DNA from: Clostridioides difficile
Lineage (GTDB): Bacteria > Bacillota > Clostridia > Peptostreptococcales > Peptostreptococcaceae
DNA length: 64,000 bases
Assembly (NCBI GenBank): GCA_024919175.1
Contig: CP103804.1
Coordinates: 2,976,001 to 3,040,000, forward strand
Reading direction: 5' to 3'
Below are positions 28,436 through 38,140 of the stretch, piece by piece. The position numbers were made by a program, and so were the translations under genes. A model generated the notes under the pieces. That model was not told the origin of the DNA and made no database searches. It saw nothing but the letters and a program-made list of their open reading frames with translations. How positions within the stretch are numbered: the first letter of the stretch is position 1; each line of letters opens with the position of its first letter.

Positions 28436-29440
28436 ATGAGTTTTAAAGATTTTGTTAAAGATAAACTCGGATTTTTAGTATACAACTTTGCTTTCTTACT
28501 TTTTACGATAGCAGTTATTATATTTTCTCCTATCGATACTATCTTAGTAGACACTATTGTATACATATTAATTGTAAATATAGTATTTTCATTTATATAT
28601 ATACTTACTGGCTACATTAAGAAAAATAGATTTTTAGAGAAAATTAAAAATAATACATTCAAAATTAGTACTAACGATATAGAATTAATTAAATGTACAA
28701 ATGAAGAAAAAATATATTTGGATATAATTAAAGATTATCAAAACCAGTGTGATGATATAATAGATATCAATACTAAGAAATTTGAAGAAAATAAAGAGAC
28801 TATGAGTATGTGGGTACATGATATAAAAATACCTATAGCAATAATCAAACTAGTACTTGAACAAAACGAAAATTTAATCGAAGAAAAAATTGCAGATGAT
28901 ATCGATAAAGAGATATTTAGAATTGAAAATTCTGTTGAAAGGATTTTGTATTTATCTAGACTTGAAGATTTTCATAAAGATTTTTTGATTCAAGAAGTAA
29001 ATATTGAAAAAATTATTAGGGATATTATAAGAAAATATTCGAAATATTTTATCTCAAAAAAAATAATTTTAAACTTAAATAATTTGAATTATACAGTTTT
29101 ATCAGACGGAAAATGGCTCTACTTCATATTCGAGCAATTATTAAATAATTCCCTAAAATATACCTCAATAGAAGATAATATATCTATCTATTGCAAAACC
29201 TACAAAAATTATTTACAATTAAGGGTGGAAGATACTGGCTGTGGTATAAAAAAGGAAGATTTAAATCGAATATTCAATAAGGGATTTACAGGTAATAATG
29301 GAAGAAATAACGCTAAATCTACAGGACTTGGTCTTTATTTAGTAAAAGAACTCTGTGACAAACTTGGCCATAAAATTGATGTAGATTCAGAGTACAGTCA
29401 ATATACAAAAATTACTATTACATTCAAGGATTATCTATAG
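28436..29440 (+). CDS. Intramembrane-sensing histidine kinase (BceS-like)
   Basis: This 334-residue kinase has two N-terminal helices separated by almost no extracellular loop (about 14-32 and 37-58), typical of kinases that sense through a partner ABC permease. The phospho-accepting His is in MSMWVHDIKIPIA near residue 126. The N box is LLNNSLKYT, G1 is VEDTGCGI, and the G2 box is STGLGLYLVKEL. It probably signals with the divergent Bce transporter in response to peptide antibiotics. The ligand is unknown. Confidence 0.92.
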   Translation: MSFKDFVKDKLGFLVYNFAFLLFTIAVIIFSPIDTILVDTIVYILIVNIVFSFIYILTGYIKKNRFLEKIKNNTFKISTNDIELIKCTNEEKIYLDIIKDYQNQCDDIIDINTKKFEENKETMSMWVHDIKIPIAIIKLVLEQNENLIEEKIADDIDKEIFRIENSVERILYLSRLEDFHKDFLIQEVNIEKIIRDIIRKYSKYFISKKIILNLNNLNYTVLSDGKWLYFIFEQLLNNSLKYTSIEDNISIYCKTYKNYLQLRVEDTGCGIKKEDLNRIFNKGFTGNNGRNNAKSTGLGLYLVKELCDKLGHKIDVDSEYSQYTKITITFKDYL

Positions 29441-29556
29441 TATCTTATATATTGATAGTTTATTTTCATTTGACTTATATTCAACATGCTTCTTATAATG
29501 ATTCTATATGTACATCCCAGTATATAATAAGTAGTTTTTATACAAAGGAGGAAAAC

Positions 29557-30789
29557 ATGTCTTTTCTAAAAAAATTTAAAAATAAAAGATTTAGAAATAG
29601 TAGCTTTAAGAGTAATAGCTTTAAAAATACTAGCTTTGGAAGTAGTAATTTCAAAGCTAAAAATAAAGGTTTTAAAAATAATCCTTTTAAAAACAAGAGA
29701 TTTAAAATCTATGCAGGAATCGTGATAATCATACTTTTAATATTAGGAGTACTTGCTTATGTTGATTCAAAAAATACTGAGTTACAAACTAATGAAAACT
29801 TCATAGAAACATACACTATTCCAGAAAATGAAAAAATATTTATAAATGGTATGGTGGTTCCTAAGCAAACTAAAGACTTTAATATTTCTGGAGATTATGA
29901 GTTAAGTGATGTAAATGTTACAAATGGTCAAAAAGTAAATCAAGGAGACCTTCTTTTTACTGCTAAAAATCCAACTATAATAGCAGAAATAGATAGTCTA
30001 AAAGCACAACTTAGCCAATATAAAAAACAAAAGATATCACTTGCAAATATTGATGAGAATAGAGATGCTATCGCCTCTATAAATGCACAAATAACAGCTT
30101 TAAACTCTCAGATAGCTTCTTTAGATAAAAAAGCATATGATAGAACTACTGCTCCTTTTGATGGTACTGTATACTTAAATGACCAAACTGGAAATCCAGA
30201 CCAACCAGCTTCATTTATGACTATTCAAGGTCTAGAGTTTTATATGAAAGGACAAGCAAGTGAACAAGATTTACCTAAGATGAAAATAGACCAAATGGTT
30301 AATATATTAGTTTTCTCAACTGACCAAAATCTTACTGGTAGAATAAGTTTTATATCTGATAAGCCATCTACTCCAAATAGTGAGATGGGAGCTCAACAAA
30401 GTACTTTATCTTATTATGATATAAACATAGCATTTGATAATCAAGAGGGACTTACAAATGGATTCCATCTTCAAGCATCACTTGAAGTAGCGAACTCAAG
30501 CTTTAAAATACCAGCATCTTGTGTACTTAAAGATAAAAAACACTCATATGTATTTAAAGACTTAGATGGAATCTTGAAAAAACAAATTGTAGATGTTGCA
30601 AGTAAAAATGATGATTTTGCTGTAGTTAGAGGCGGTCTTGAACAAGGCGATATAGTAATAAAATACCCTACTAAAGAAATGAAAGAAGGAGACCCAGTTC
30701 AAGGTGATGGTGTAACTGCTGGCTCTAATAATAACGGAGATTCTACTCCAGACAAAAAATTAGAAGAAGTTAATATGGATGTGAATTAA
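29557..30789 (+). CDS. Membrane fusion protein of a MacAB-like exporter
   Basis: This HlyD/MacA-type adaptor of about 410 residues has a strong AAAGGAGG site 7 bases before the ATG at 29557. Residues about 3-50 form an unusual Lys/Phe/Asn/Ser-rich tract built of degenerate five-residue units (for example KSNSF, KNTSF, KNNPF). A single membrane anchor follows (GIVIIILLILGVLAYV, about 55-70), then lipoyl/barrel-sandwich halves around a short coiled coil (about 150-190), and beta-barrel segments. It lies between the kinase and the ATPase gene. Confidence 0.88.
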   Translation: MSFLKKFKNKRFRNSSFKSNSFKNTSFGSSNFKAKNKGFKNNPFKNKRFKIYAGIVIIILLILGVLAYVDSKNTELQTNENFIETYTIPENEKIFINGMVVPKQTKDFNISGDYELSDVNVTNGQKVNQGDLLFTAKNPTIIAEIDSLKAQLSQYKKQKISLANIDENRDAIASINAQITALNSQIASLDKKAYDRTTAPFDGTVYLNDQTGNPDQPASFMTIQGLEFYMKGQASEQDLPKMKIDQMVNILVFSTDQNLTGRISFISDKPSTPNSEMGAQQSTLSYYDINIAFDNQEGLTNGFHLQASLEVANSSFKIPASCVLKDKKHSYVFKDLDGILKKQIVDVASKNDDFAVVRGGLEQGDIVIKYPTKEMKEGDPVQGDGVTAGSNNNGDSTPDKKLEEVNMDVN

Positions 30790-30796
30790 TTTACAT

Positions 30797-31471
30797 ATGT
30801 TAATTAAATTAGAAAATATTCAAAAATATTACAAAGTAGGGAAAGATGAATTACATGTTTTAAAATCCTTAAATTTAGAAATTGAATCTGGAGAATTCGT
30901 TATGATAATGGGTAAATCTGGTAGTGGTAAGACCACTTTACTTAATATCTTAGGTTTTCTTGATGTGTTTGATGAAGGAAGATATATATTTGATGGTACA
31001 GATGTAACTAATCTCAGTGAAAATGAGCGTTCTGTTTTTAGAAATATCAATATTGGTTTTGTTTTTCAACAGTTTAATTTAATAGAAACTTTAAATATAT
31101 ATCAAAATGTAGAGTTACCTCTAATTTACAATAAAATATTAAAAAAATCAGAAAGAGAAGATATTGTTAAGAGCAAACTAAAATCTGTTGGGCTTTTGGA
31201 TAAAATTAAACAAAAGCCTCTTCAATTATCTGGTGGTCAACAACAGCGTGTAGCCATTGCACGTTGTTTGGCAAATGACCCTCAAATAATCTTTGCTGAT
31301 GAACCAACTGGAGCATTGGATAGTGAAACTAGCAGGGAAATTATGGAGCTTTTAACAGAACTTAATGAACAAGGCAAGACTATAATAATGGTTACACATG
31401 ATCAGGATTTAACTAAGTATGCAACTAAGGTCATACGACTTAAAGATGGTGTGTTTACTTCGGAGGTGTAA
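30797..31471 (+). CDS. MacB-like ABC transporter ATP-binding protein
   Basis: This 224-residue ATPase has Walker A GKSGSGKTT, Q-loop VFQQFNL, signature LSGGQQQR and Walker B IIFADEPTGALDS. It belongs to the LolD/MacB subfamily and is encoded between the adaptor and the permease with gaps of 7 and 2 bases, forming a three-gene export system. Such Gram-positive MacAB-like sets export peptides or antibiotics. Confidence 0.94.
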   Translation: MLIKLENIQKYYKVGKDELHVLKSLNLEIESGEFVMIMGKSGSGKTTLLNILGFLDVFDEGRYIFDGTDVTNLSENERSVFRNINIGFVFQQFNLIETLNIYQNVELPLIYNKILKKSEREDIVKSKLKSVGLLDKIKQKPLQLSGGQQQRVAIARCLANDPQIIFADEPTGALDSETSREIMELLTELNEQGKTIIMVTHDQDLTKYATKVIRLKDGVFTSEV

Positions 31472-31473
31472 TC

Positions 31474-32709
31474 ATGGGCTTATTAAAAAATTCTTTGGCT
31501 AATTTAAAGGGGCACAAGCTTCGTGTCTTTGTAGCTTTACTTTGGATTATTATAGGAATAACTTCAGTAATACTTGTTAGTTCTATAGGTAATGGATTTC
31601 AAAAAGAAATCAAGAAATCTGTAAATAACGCTAATCCTAATAAAACTACTATTTCATTTGAATCAGCTGATAACACAGGTCTTACTGACGATATGAGTAT
31701 ATTTTTAAAACCATTCAATGCAAAAGATTTAGAAGAATTATCATTTGTTGAAGGAGTAGAAAGAATTGCTCCTACAAGAGATGGATTTAACCTTGATTCA
31801 ACTTATTCTTCTGAGGCATCTTTTGATAAAAAGACCACTTATGTAGAAGTTGGACCAGTAAAAAAAGATTCTAAAATAAATTTAATCTGTGGTAGGGATT
31901 TTTCTTTGGATGATGAAAAAAGAAAGGTAATTCTGCTTACACAGCAGAGTGCAAGTGAAATTTTTGAAAATCCAGAAGATGCTTTAGGTCATGGTATTAA
32001 TGTAAATGGAACTATATTTGAAATAATTGGAGTATTGGATGATTCTTCTAACCAACAACAAGCTGGAGGATTCTTTGGAGGTTATCAAGATATGCAATTT
32101 GTAACTTCTCTTATACCTAAAAAAGCTTTTGATACTCTAATGAGTCAAAATTCTTACTCCAATGAAATTTATCAGTTAGACTTAGTTTGTTCTAAAGGAT
32201 ACAATGTGAATGAAGTTGCAAACAATATTATAGCTAAACTATATGAAATGCATCCTGGTATCAATGGTTCTTATACTACACCAGACCCAACTGAACAAAC
32301 AGCTTATCTTGAAAGCATCAATTCTAATGTCAATAAATATGTATCTATAATAACTGTAGTTGCAATGTTTGTTGGTGGTATTGGTGTAATGAACATAATG
32401 TATGTATCAGTTATGGAAAGACAAAGAGAGATTGGTATAAGACGTGCTATTGGTGCAAAACCTAAGTCTATATTATTTCAATTTTTAGTTGAAGCTATTT
32501 TTATAACAGTATGTGGAGGAATTTTAGGAACTATAGTTGGATTTATTGCTACTAACTATGTCTCTAGATACATTGGATTTGAAGCAATTCCAAGCTTAAA
32601 TAGCTTACTTTATGCTATTTTAGCTACTATATTAACTGGGGTTGTGTTTGGTTTAATACCAGCCTTTAAAGCCTCTAAACTAGACCCTATAAAGGCAATT
32701 TATAAATAG
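31474..32709 (+). CDS. MacB-like ABC transporter permease
   Basis: This 411-residue permease has the four-helix MacB layout: one N-terminal helix (about 18-40), a large extracytoplasmic MacB-PCD domain (about 45-275), and three C-terminal helices forming the FtsX domain, with the conserved MERQREIGIRRAIGAKPKSI loop. It is the third gene of the exporter operon and is followed by a long hairpin. Confidence 0.94.
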   Translation: MGLLKNSLANLKGHKLRVFVALLWIIIGITSVILVSSIGNGFQKEIKKSVNNANPNKTTISFESADNTGLTDDMSIFLKPFNAKDLEELSFVEGVERIAPTRDGFNLDSTYSSEASFDKKTTYVEVGPVKKDSKINLICGRDFSLDDEKRKVILLTQQSASEIFENPEDALGHGINVNGTIFEIIGVLDDSSNQQQAGGFFGGYQDMQFVTSLIPKKAFDTLMSQNSYSNEIYQLDLVCSKGYNVNEVANNIIAKLYEMHPGINGSYTTPDPTEQTAYLESINSNVNKYVSIITVVAMFVGGIGVMNIMYVSVMERQREIGIRRAIGAKPKSILFQFLVEAIFITVCGGILGTIVGFIATNYVSRYIGFEAIPSLNSLLYAILATILTGVVFGLIPAFKASKLDPIKAIYK

Positions 32710-32768
32710 TATTTTTATTAATAAGTTATGATTTTTAAATTGCTTTTCTAAAATATGCTTAAATATTT

Positions 32769-32833
32769 AATGCACTATTATATATGATAGATTAAGAATT
32801 TAATCTTTTTCAAATCAAATATAATAGTGCATT
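32769..32833 (+). terminator. Terminator after the MacAB-like operon
   Basis: The arms AATGCACTATTATAT and complement (32769-32785 with 32819-32833) form a stem followed by a T-rich tract. Confidence 0.65.
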
Positions 32834-32940
32834 ATTATTTTCAAAACTACTATTGTTATTTTTAATGTTACTAATGAATTATTTACTTTAAATATTTTTA
32901 TATTAGTATTTAATCTATTACTTTTAAATTACCTAGACGT

Positions 32941-33474
32941 TTATACCCTAGTTTTTGTAGTTAATCCTGTTACTTTTAATTGATAGACATCATGCTTCAT
33001 TGCTTGTCCTCTATAAATCTTATCATACTCATATATTTTCTCCATACCTAGTCGTTTTGCCACATTTATAGATGCTATATTTTCAGGTCTTATATCTGCT
33101 ACTAAAGTATCTACATTTAAGTTTCTAATAGCATAATCTATACATATAGTAGCACCTTCTATAGCATAGCCTTTATTCCAATATTCTTTTTTTACTATAT
33201 AACCTATTCCCAGTCCTATGTCCTGCTTTATAAGACCTATTTGTCCCACTACATCACCTATATACTTATCTATAACAATAAAATATCCATATCCATCATT
33301 ATTGTATCTCTGTATATTTCTATCAATCCATTCTGTAACTTCCTCATCAGAAAAAGTATGTTCCCATGCATACATTACTTCTGAATTTTGTAACATTTTA
33401 CTTATTTCCTTAAAATCACTGTGATTCATTTGTCTAATATATAATCTTTTGCTTTCAATCACTGTATTCACCAC
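32941..33474 (-). CDS. GNAT acetyltransferase, RimJ/RimL type
   Basis: This 177-residue acetyl-CoA-dependent N-acetyltransferase begins with ESKRLYIRQMNHSDF, carries the acetyl-CoA region GIGYIVKKEYWNKGYAIEGA near residues 90-108, and has the IRPENIASINVAKRLGM motif typical of RimJ/RimL-like enzymes. The substrate may be a ribosomal protein N-terminus or an antibiotic; the sequence does not decide. It lies 15 bases after pyrC on the same strand. Confidence 0.9.
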   Translation of the reverse strand: MVNTVIESKRLYIRQMNHSDFKEISKMLQNSEVMYAWEHTFSDEEVTEWIDRNIQRYNNDGYGYFIVIDKYIGDVVGQIGLIKQDIGLGIGYIVKKEYWNKGYAIEGATICIDYAIRNLNVDTLVADIRPENIASINVAKRLGMEKIYEYDKIYRGQAMKHDVYQLKVTGLTTKTRV

Positions 33475-33489
33475 CCTTAAAACACAACC

Positions 33490-34755
33490 TTAAGCGTTAT
33501 ATACAATCTCTCCATTACATATAGTATGATTAACTTTACCATATAGAGATTTACCTTTAAACGGTGAATTATCAGCTTTAGAAGCAAAATCTTCAACTAC
33601 CCATTCTTCTTCAGGGTTAAATATAACAATATCTGCTACTGCTCCTTCTTCTATAAAACCAACATTTAAATTGTATAGCTTTGCAGGATTTGTAGACATT
33701 TTTTCTATTAACTGCATCATACTAAGATGATTCTTATATACTAAGTTTGTTATTCCAAGAGACAGCGAAGTTTCAAGCCCTATAATACCACTTGGAGCTT
33801 TTATAAATTCTCTGTCTTTTTCTTCTTTACTATGAGGTGCATGGTCTGTTGCTATTATCTCAATAGTACCATCATTTAATCCTTCTATAATCTTATCTCT
33901 ATCCCACTTAGTTCTTAAAGGTGGATTCATTTTTGCATTTGTTCCAAACTCCAGTACATCTTCCTCAGTCAGTGTAAAATGATGTGGTGAAGCTTCTGCA
34001 ACTACGTTTGCTCCAAGATATTTTGCAAATCTAACCATATCAACAGAAACACCAGAACTTATATGTTGTATATCAATTTTAGCACCAGTTTTTAGTGCTA
34101 ACATACAATCTCTAGCAACCATTACATCTTCTGCTACATTTGATGCACCTTTTAGGCCAAGCTCTGAAGCTATCTTTCCTGCATTTACACCAGGATTTCC
34201 AACTAAAGAAGGGTCTTCTTCATGAAAACTAAGTGGCACATCTAACTCTTTTGCCTTAATCATTGCTTCCATAATTAAATTACTATCCATTAAAGGCAAT
34301 CCATCATCAGTAAATCCTGGAACTCCAGCATTTTTAAGATTTTCCATATCCACTAACTCTTTACCTTCAAAACCTTTTGTTATAGCTGCTGCTTGTAAGA
34401 CATTTATACATGCATTTTTTGCTTTTTCCTTCACATAGTTAAAAGTATCTTCATTATCTACAATTGGGTCAGTATTTGCCATGCATATAACTGTTGTAAA
34501 TCCCCCTCTAGCTGCCGATTTAGCTCCACTATCTATATCTTCTTTATATGTAAATCCTGGGTCTCTAAAATGTACATGTACATCTACTAATCCTGGTGCA
34601 ACTATATTTCCACTAGCATCTATTATTTTTTCAAATTCATCATTTTCATCAAAATCACCTATTTTATAGATTTTATTTTCTTTTATAATTAAATCTATCT
34701 TCTCATCTCTTTGACTTTTAGGGTCTATCACTCTACCATTTTTAATTAAAATCAT
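33490..34755 (-). CDS. pyrC: Dihydroorotase
   Basis: This type I dihydroorotase of pyrimidine synthesis has 421 residues. Zinc ligands appear in VDVHVHFRDPGFTYKEDI near residue 58 and in HISSG near 230; the catalytic Asp is in ATDHAPHSKEEKD near 303, with the adjoining PPLRTKWDRD loop. The rest of the pyr operon is not in the window. The gene is preceded 52 bases upstream by the DUF362 gene on the same strand. Confidence 0.95.
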   Translation of the reverse strand: MILIKNGRVIDPKSQRDEKIDLIIKENKIYKIGDFDENDEFEKIIDASGNIVAPGLVDVHVHFRDPGFTYKEDIDSGAKSAARGGFTTVICMANTDPIVDNEDTFNYVKEKAKNACINVLQAAAITKGFEGKELVDMENLKNAGVPGFTDDGLPLMDSNLIMEAMIKAKELDVPLSFHEEDPSLVGNPGVNAGKIASELGLKGASNVAEDVMVARDCMLALKTGAKIDIQHISSGVSVDMVRFAKYLGANVVAEASPHHFTLTEEDVLEFGTNAKMNPPLRTKWDRDKIIEGLNDGTIEIIATDHAPHSKEEKDREFIKAPSGIIGLETSLSLGITNLVYKNHLSMMQLIEKMSTNPAKLYNLNVGFIEEGAVADIVIFNPEEEWVVEDFASKADNSPFKGKSLYGKVNHTICNGEIVYNA

Positions 34756-34807
34756 GTTATTTCTCCTTTATAATTTTCATTTATATAGACTCATATAATA
34801 TTATACA

Positions 34808-35956
34808 TTATTTTACATACTTAAATACAAAATTACGTTTGACATCAATAGCCTTTTTAGGACAAAGTTCATGACAACAGTAACATCTTATACATTTATT
34901 TAAATCTATAAGAGCACCTTTATTCCCCATCTCTATGGTATTTGCAGGACAAGCTTCCTTGCACTTTCCACATTTTATGCAATCTTTAAATCTAACTACT
35001 GGCTTTGGTGTTATAAGTTTTGAAATAGGTTCATTTAAAAATTTTGGCAATTTTACAGAAAAGAGTCTTAAATCTTTACTTACATTTGGCACCTTATAAT
35101 CTTTTATAATTAAACCCTCTATATCGTCTCCTACAATCACAATATCTGAAAAGTCTTCCTTTATATATTCTCTTTTAATAGCTCCTCTAATTGTAGCAAC
35201 TTTATTTGGAAGCAAATCTATAATCTTACATGCGGCAACATCTATAGCATACGGACTTTGTGATGCTAATAAAACACCTATTTCTTTAGGGTTTCCTGCT
35301 GAAGGCCCATCCCCTTCCATACCTACGACTCCATCCATAATTGTCAGAGTTGGATTTACATAATCACAAATATCTAAAAGCACATTTTCACAAAATAATT
35401 CCTCTGTAGGAAATCTATAATGTATTTCTGCTTTTTTTAATCCAGCTATACATCCATATAAGTTTTTTGTGCCACCAGTAAAAGTTGCCATTACATGTGT
35501 TTTTAATTTGCAAAGATTTATTACATAATCAGCATCTATTACTGGTTTAATAATATCCATATATTTAAGAGCATGTGCTTTTTCACTATGTATCTTAACA
35601 TCTGAAACATCATAATTTAATTTGACACCTAAATCATTTGCTACCTCTTCAATTCCAGATGTTTTATATATGCTTTTAAGAGAACCTTGATTATATGGTC
35701 CACCAGGACTATCTGCTACTACTATATCACAATTTAACTCTAAAAGCTTTTCACATACAACCCTTACTACCATAGGATGAGTAGTTGTAGCTTCTTCAGG
35801 CTTCTTTTTCATCAATAGATTTGGTTTTACAAGTACTTTACTTCCTTCTTTTACAAATTTATTAAGTCCTCCAATGTCATCTAGGATTTTTTCAACAGAA
35901 AACCTTACATTTTCATACTCATAATTTCTGCAACTTCTAACAGATACTGATTTCAT
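34808..35956 (-). CDS. DUF362 protein with two C-terminal [4Fe-4S] clusters
   Basis: This 382-residue protein has an N-terminal DUF362 domain (about 1-300; elements VLVKPNLL, ADSPGGP, KLKTHVMATFTGGTKNLYG). Its C-terminal 2x[4Fe-4S] ferredoxin domain contains CIKCGKCKEACP and CIRCYCCHELCP. DUF362 ferredoxins are common in anaerobes, but their reactions are not defined. A role as electron carrier or redox enzyme is an inference. Confidence 0.88.
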   Translation of the reverse strand: MKSVSVRSCRNYEYENVRFSVEKILDDIGGLNKFVKEGSKVLVKPNLLMKKKPEEATTTHPMVVRVVCEKLLELNCDIVVADSPGGPYNQGSLKSIYKTSGIEEVANDLGVKLNYDVSDVKIHSEKAHALKYMDIIKPVIDADYVINLCKLKTHVMATFTGGTKNLYGCIAGLKKAEIHYRFPTEELFCENVLLDICDYVNPTLTIMDGVVGMEGDGPSAGNPKEIGVLLASQSPYAIDVAACKIIDLLPNKVATIRGAIKREYIKEDFSDIVIVGDDIEGLIIKDYKVPNVSKDLRLFSVKLPKFLNEPISKLITPKPVVRFKDCIKCGKCKEACPANTIEMGNKGALIDLNKCIRCYCCHELCPKKAIDVKRNFVFKYVK

Positions 35957-36007
35957 ATTATCTTCACCCTTTTATTACAAAGATTTTTTATATTTTTTGT
36001 ATAATTT

Positions 36008-36037
36008 AAAAAAGGAGAAACCAAAGTTTCTCCTTTT
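36008..36037 (-). terminator. Terminator of the rubrerythrin gene
   Basis: A 12-bp stem (36010-36021 with 36026-36037) lies just past the stop codon and is followed leftward by U-rich bases. Confidence 0.88.
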
Positions 36038-36055
36038 AATCTATGTTTTTAATTA

Positions 36056-36601
36056 TTATTTTCCAAAATGTCTATTTAATAATCCTAAGAATGCTTTACC
36101 ATGTCTAGCTTCATCTTTACACATTTCATGTACTGTATCATGTATAGCATCTAATCCTAATTCTTTAGCTCTCTTAGCTAATTTTAATTTTCCATCAGTT
36201 GCACCATATTCAGCGTCAACTCTAACTCTTAAGTTTTCTTTTGTATCTGCAACTACAACTTCTCCAAGAAGTTCTGCAAATTTAGCAGCATGTTCTGCTT
36301 CTTCAAAAGCTATTCTCTTATATGCTTCTGCTACTTCTGGGTATCCTTCTCTATCAGCTTGTCTACTCATTGCTAAGTACATTCCAACTTCTGTACATTC
36401 ACCAGTAAAGTTAGCTCTTAATCCTTCGATTATTTCTGCATCCACACCTTGAGCTACTCCTATTCTATGTTCGTCAGCCCAAACCATTTCACCTTTCATT
36501 TCCTCGAACTTATCAGCTCCAACTTTACATACTGGACATTGTGCTGGTGCAGCATCTCCTTCATGTATATATCCACATACTGTACAAACAAATTTTTTCA
36601 T
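36056..36601 (-). CDS. rbr: Reverse rubrerythrin (oxygen/peroxide reductase)
   Basis: This 181-residue non-haem iron protein reduces H2O2 or O2 to water in anaerobes. Domain order is reversed relative to classical rubrerythrin: the rubredoxin-like domain is N-terminal (CTVCGYIHEGD ... CPVCKVG, residues 5-27), followed by the four-helix diiron domain with EVGMYLAM, RIAFEEAEHAAKFAE and DEARHGKAF. Codon choice looks smoother and more GC-balanced than its neighbours, consistent with high expression. Confidence 0.95.
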   Translation of the reverse strand: MKKFVCTVCGYIHEGDAAPAQCPVCKVGADKFEEMKGEMVWADEHRIGVAQGVDAEIIEGLRANFTGECTEVGMYLAMSRQADREGYPEVAEAYKRIAFEEAEHAAKFAELLGEVVVADTKENLRVRVDAEYGATDGKLKLAKRAKELGLDAIHDTVHEMCKDEARHGKAFLGLLNRHFGK

Positions 36602-36824
36602 AATTAAATTCCTCCCAATTTTATATTAATTAAATTTTTATTTTAAAGTTTAATAACTTGCTACAAGAATATATATACCCCGTGTATTACAGTTTAAACA
36701 CTAAAAATAAAATTTATTTCCTAATTAATTTTATCACTTTGAAACATTGGTATCAACCAAGTTTTGATGTCAAATTTCTACATAATATATACTTTATTTG
36801 ATTAATTAGGAAATATTTGTCTCT

Positions 36825-37739
36825 TTAAATACTCTCTAGTGAAGAATCTTTTGACTCTTTAAGTTCTACTTTTTTACTTTTCAAAAATGATAATTTAGTT
36901 TCTGCTGTTATAATTGCACCAAATATCAATATACTACCAATAACTAATTTTGCTGTAATAGGTTCTTTTAAAATTATTATAGAAAATATAGTCCCAAATA
37001 CGGCTTCAGTAGATAATATTATGGCTGTTCTAGTTCCATCTACTTTTTTTTGACATATAGTTTGGAATAAAAACCCTATTGTAGTACTAAATATAGCTAA
37101 ATATATAGTTCCCATATATCCAGACAGTTCAGCTTCCATTTTCAACTGCCCTGCAAATGTCTGAACTACTAAAGATAGTAAAAATGCTACAGTAAATTGA
37201 ATAGCTGTTAATGCCATTGGATTATTATCTTTAGCAAATTCACTAGTAAAGAATATATGAAATGCAAATCCAAACGAGCATATAAGTGTTAATAAATCTC
37301 CAAAATTAATAGAGAAATCAGCTTCTAAAGAAAGTATACCTATACCTACAAGAGCTACTAAACTACTTATTAATCCTATTTTATCAAGTTTTCTTCTATA
37401 AATCATAAATCCTATGAATGGAACTATTACAACATTTGCTGCTGTTATAAATGCATTCTTAGATGGTGTAGTGTACATAAGTCCAATGGTTTGTACTGTA
37501 AAGGCTAGAAATAAAAATGTTCCTAAAAGCACTCCTGCTTTTAATAAATTCTTTCCCATGTTGGCACGAACTTGTTTAAAAAACAATAAGTTCATAATTA
37601 CAGCTGCCAAGAAAAATCTTAATGTTATGATTTGTAGAGGTGTAAGCCCACCGTCTAATGCAAATTGGGTTGCTACAAAGCCACTTCCCCATATAATTGC
37701 TATGAATATTAGTCCTATTTCTCCAGAGTATTTTTTCAA
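36825..37739 (-). CDS. EamA/DMT-superfamily metabolite transporter
   Basis: This 10-helix inner-membrane carrier of about 304 residues is made of two EamA repeats. Family elements include the N-terminal GLIFIAIIWGSGFVATQFAL and the second-repeat GFLFQTICQKKVDGTRTAII segment with a following EAVFGT. I place the start at TTG 37739 (KKYSGEIG), as GGAGGGGG lies 7 bases upstream; an ATG farther out at 37793 lacks a site. The substrate is unknown. Confidence 0.9.
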   Translation of the reverse strand: MKKYSGEIGLIFIAIIWGSGFVATQFALDGGLTPLQIITLRFFLAAVIMNLLFFKQVRANMGKNLLKAGVLLGTFLFLAFTVQTIGLMYTTPSKNAFITAANVVIVPFIGFMIYRRKLDKIGLISSLVALVGIGILSLEADFSINFGDLLTLICSFGFAFHIFFTSEFAKDNNPMALTAIQFTVAFLLSLVVQTFAGQLKMEAELSGYMGTIYLAIFSTTIGFLFQTICQKKVDGTRTAIILSTEAVFGTIFSIIILKEPITAKLVIGSILIFGAIITAETKLSFLKSKKVELKESKDSSLESI

Positions 37740-38140
37740 TAAAGCCCCCTCCTTTTTATTTTTTTGCAAAATTATAAACCCCCTAAACAGCAAGAGAGTT
37801 TTTCTATAAGCATTACTATAAATTTAATATAGTTATAGTAAATTTTTTCAGTATTTTAAATCTAGATTTATATCCACTATTTAACATTAATATATTAATC
37901 ATTTTTTGTAAACACCTTTTTAATAAATTTTTACCTTTTTTATACTTTTTTTACTTATATTAAATTTTTTTATAGCTAATTTAAATATCTATGATACTTT
38001 AATATTATGCAAATAATGTTGTATAAGTTACACTTTAGTTATTTTAGTTACAACTTTGTCGGTTTACTTTTTCTACTTTCTTCGCTATAATTATAATATA
38101 TTTTTGATACAATTCGACAAAAAGGGGGAATGTTGAAATC
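37740..38140. other. Divergent promoter region between DMT transporter and deacetylase genes
   Basis: About 400 AT-rich bases with no credible gene. Short leftward frames at 38044-38260 merely oppose the deacetylase start. It presumably holds the two divergent promoters. Confidence 0.45.
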
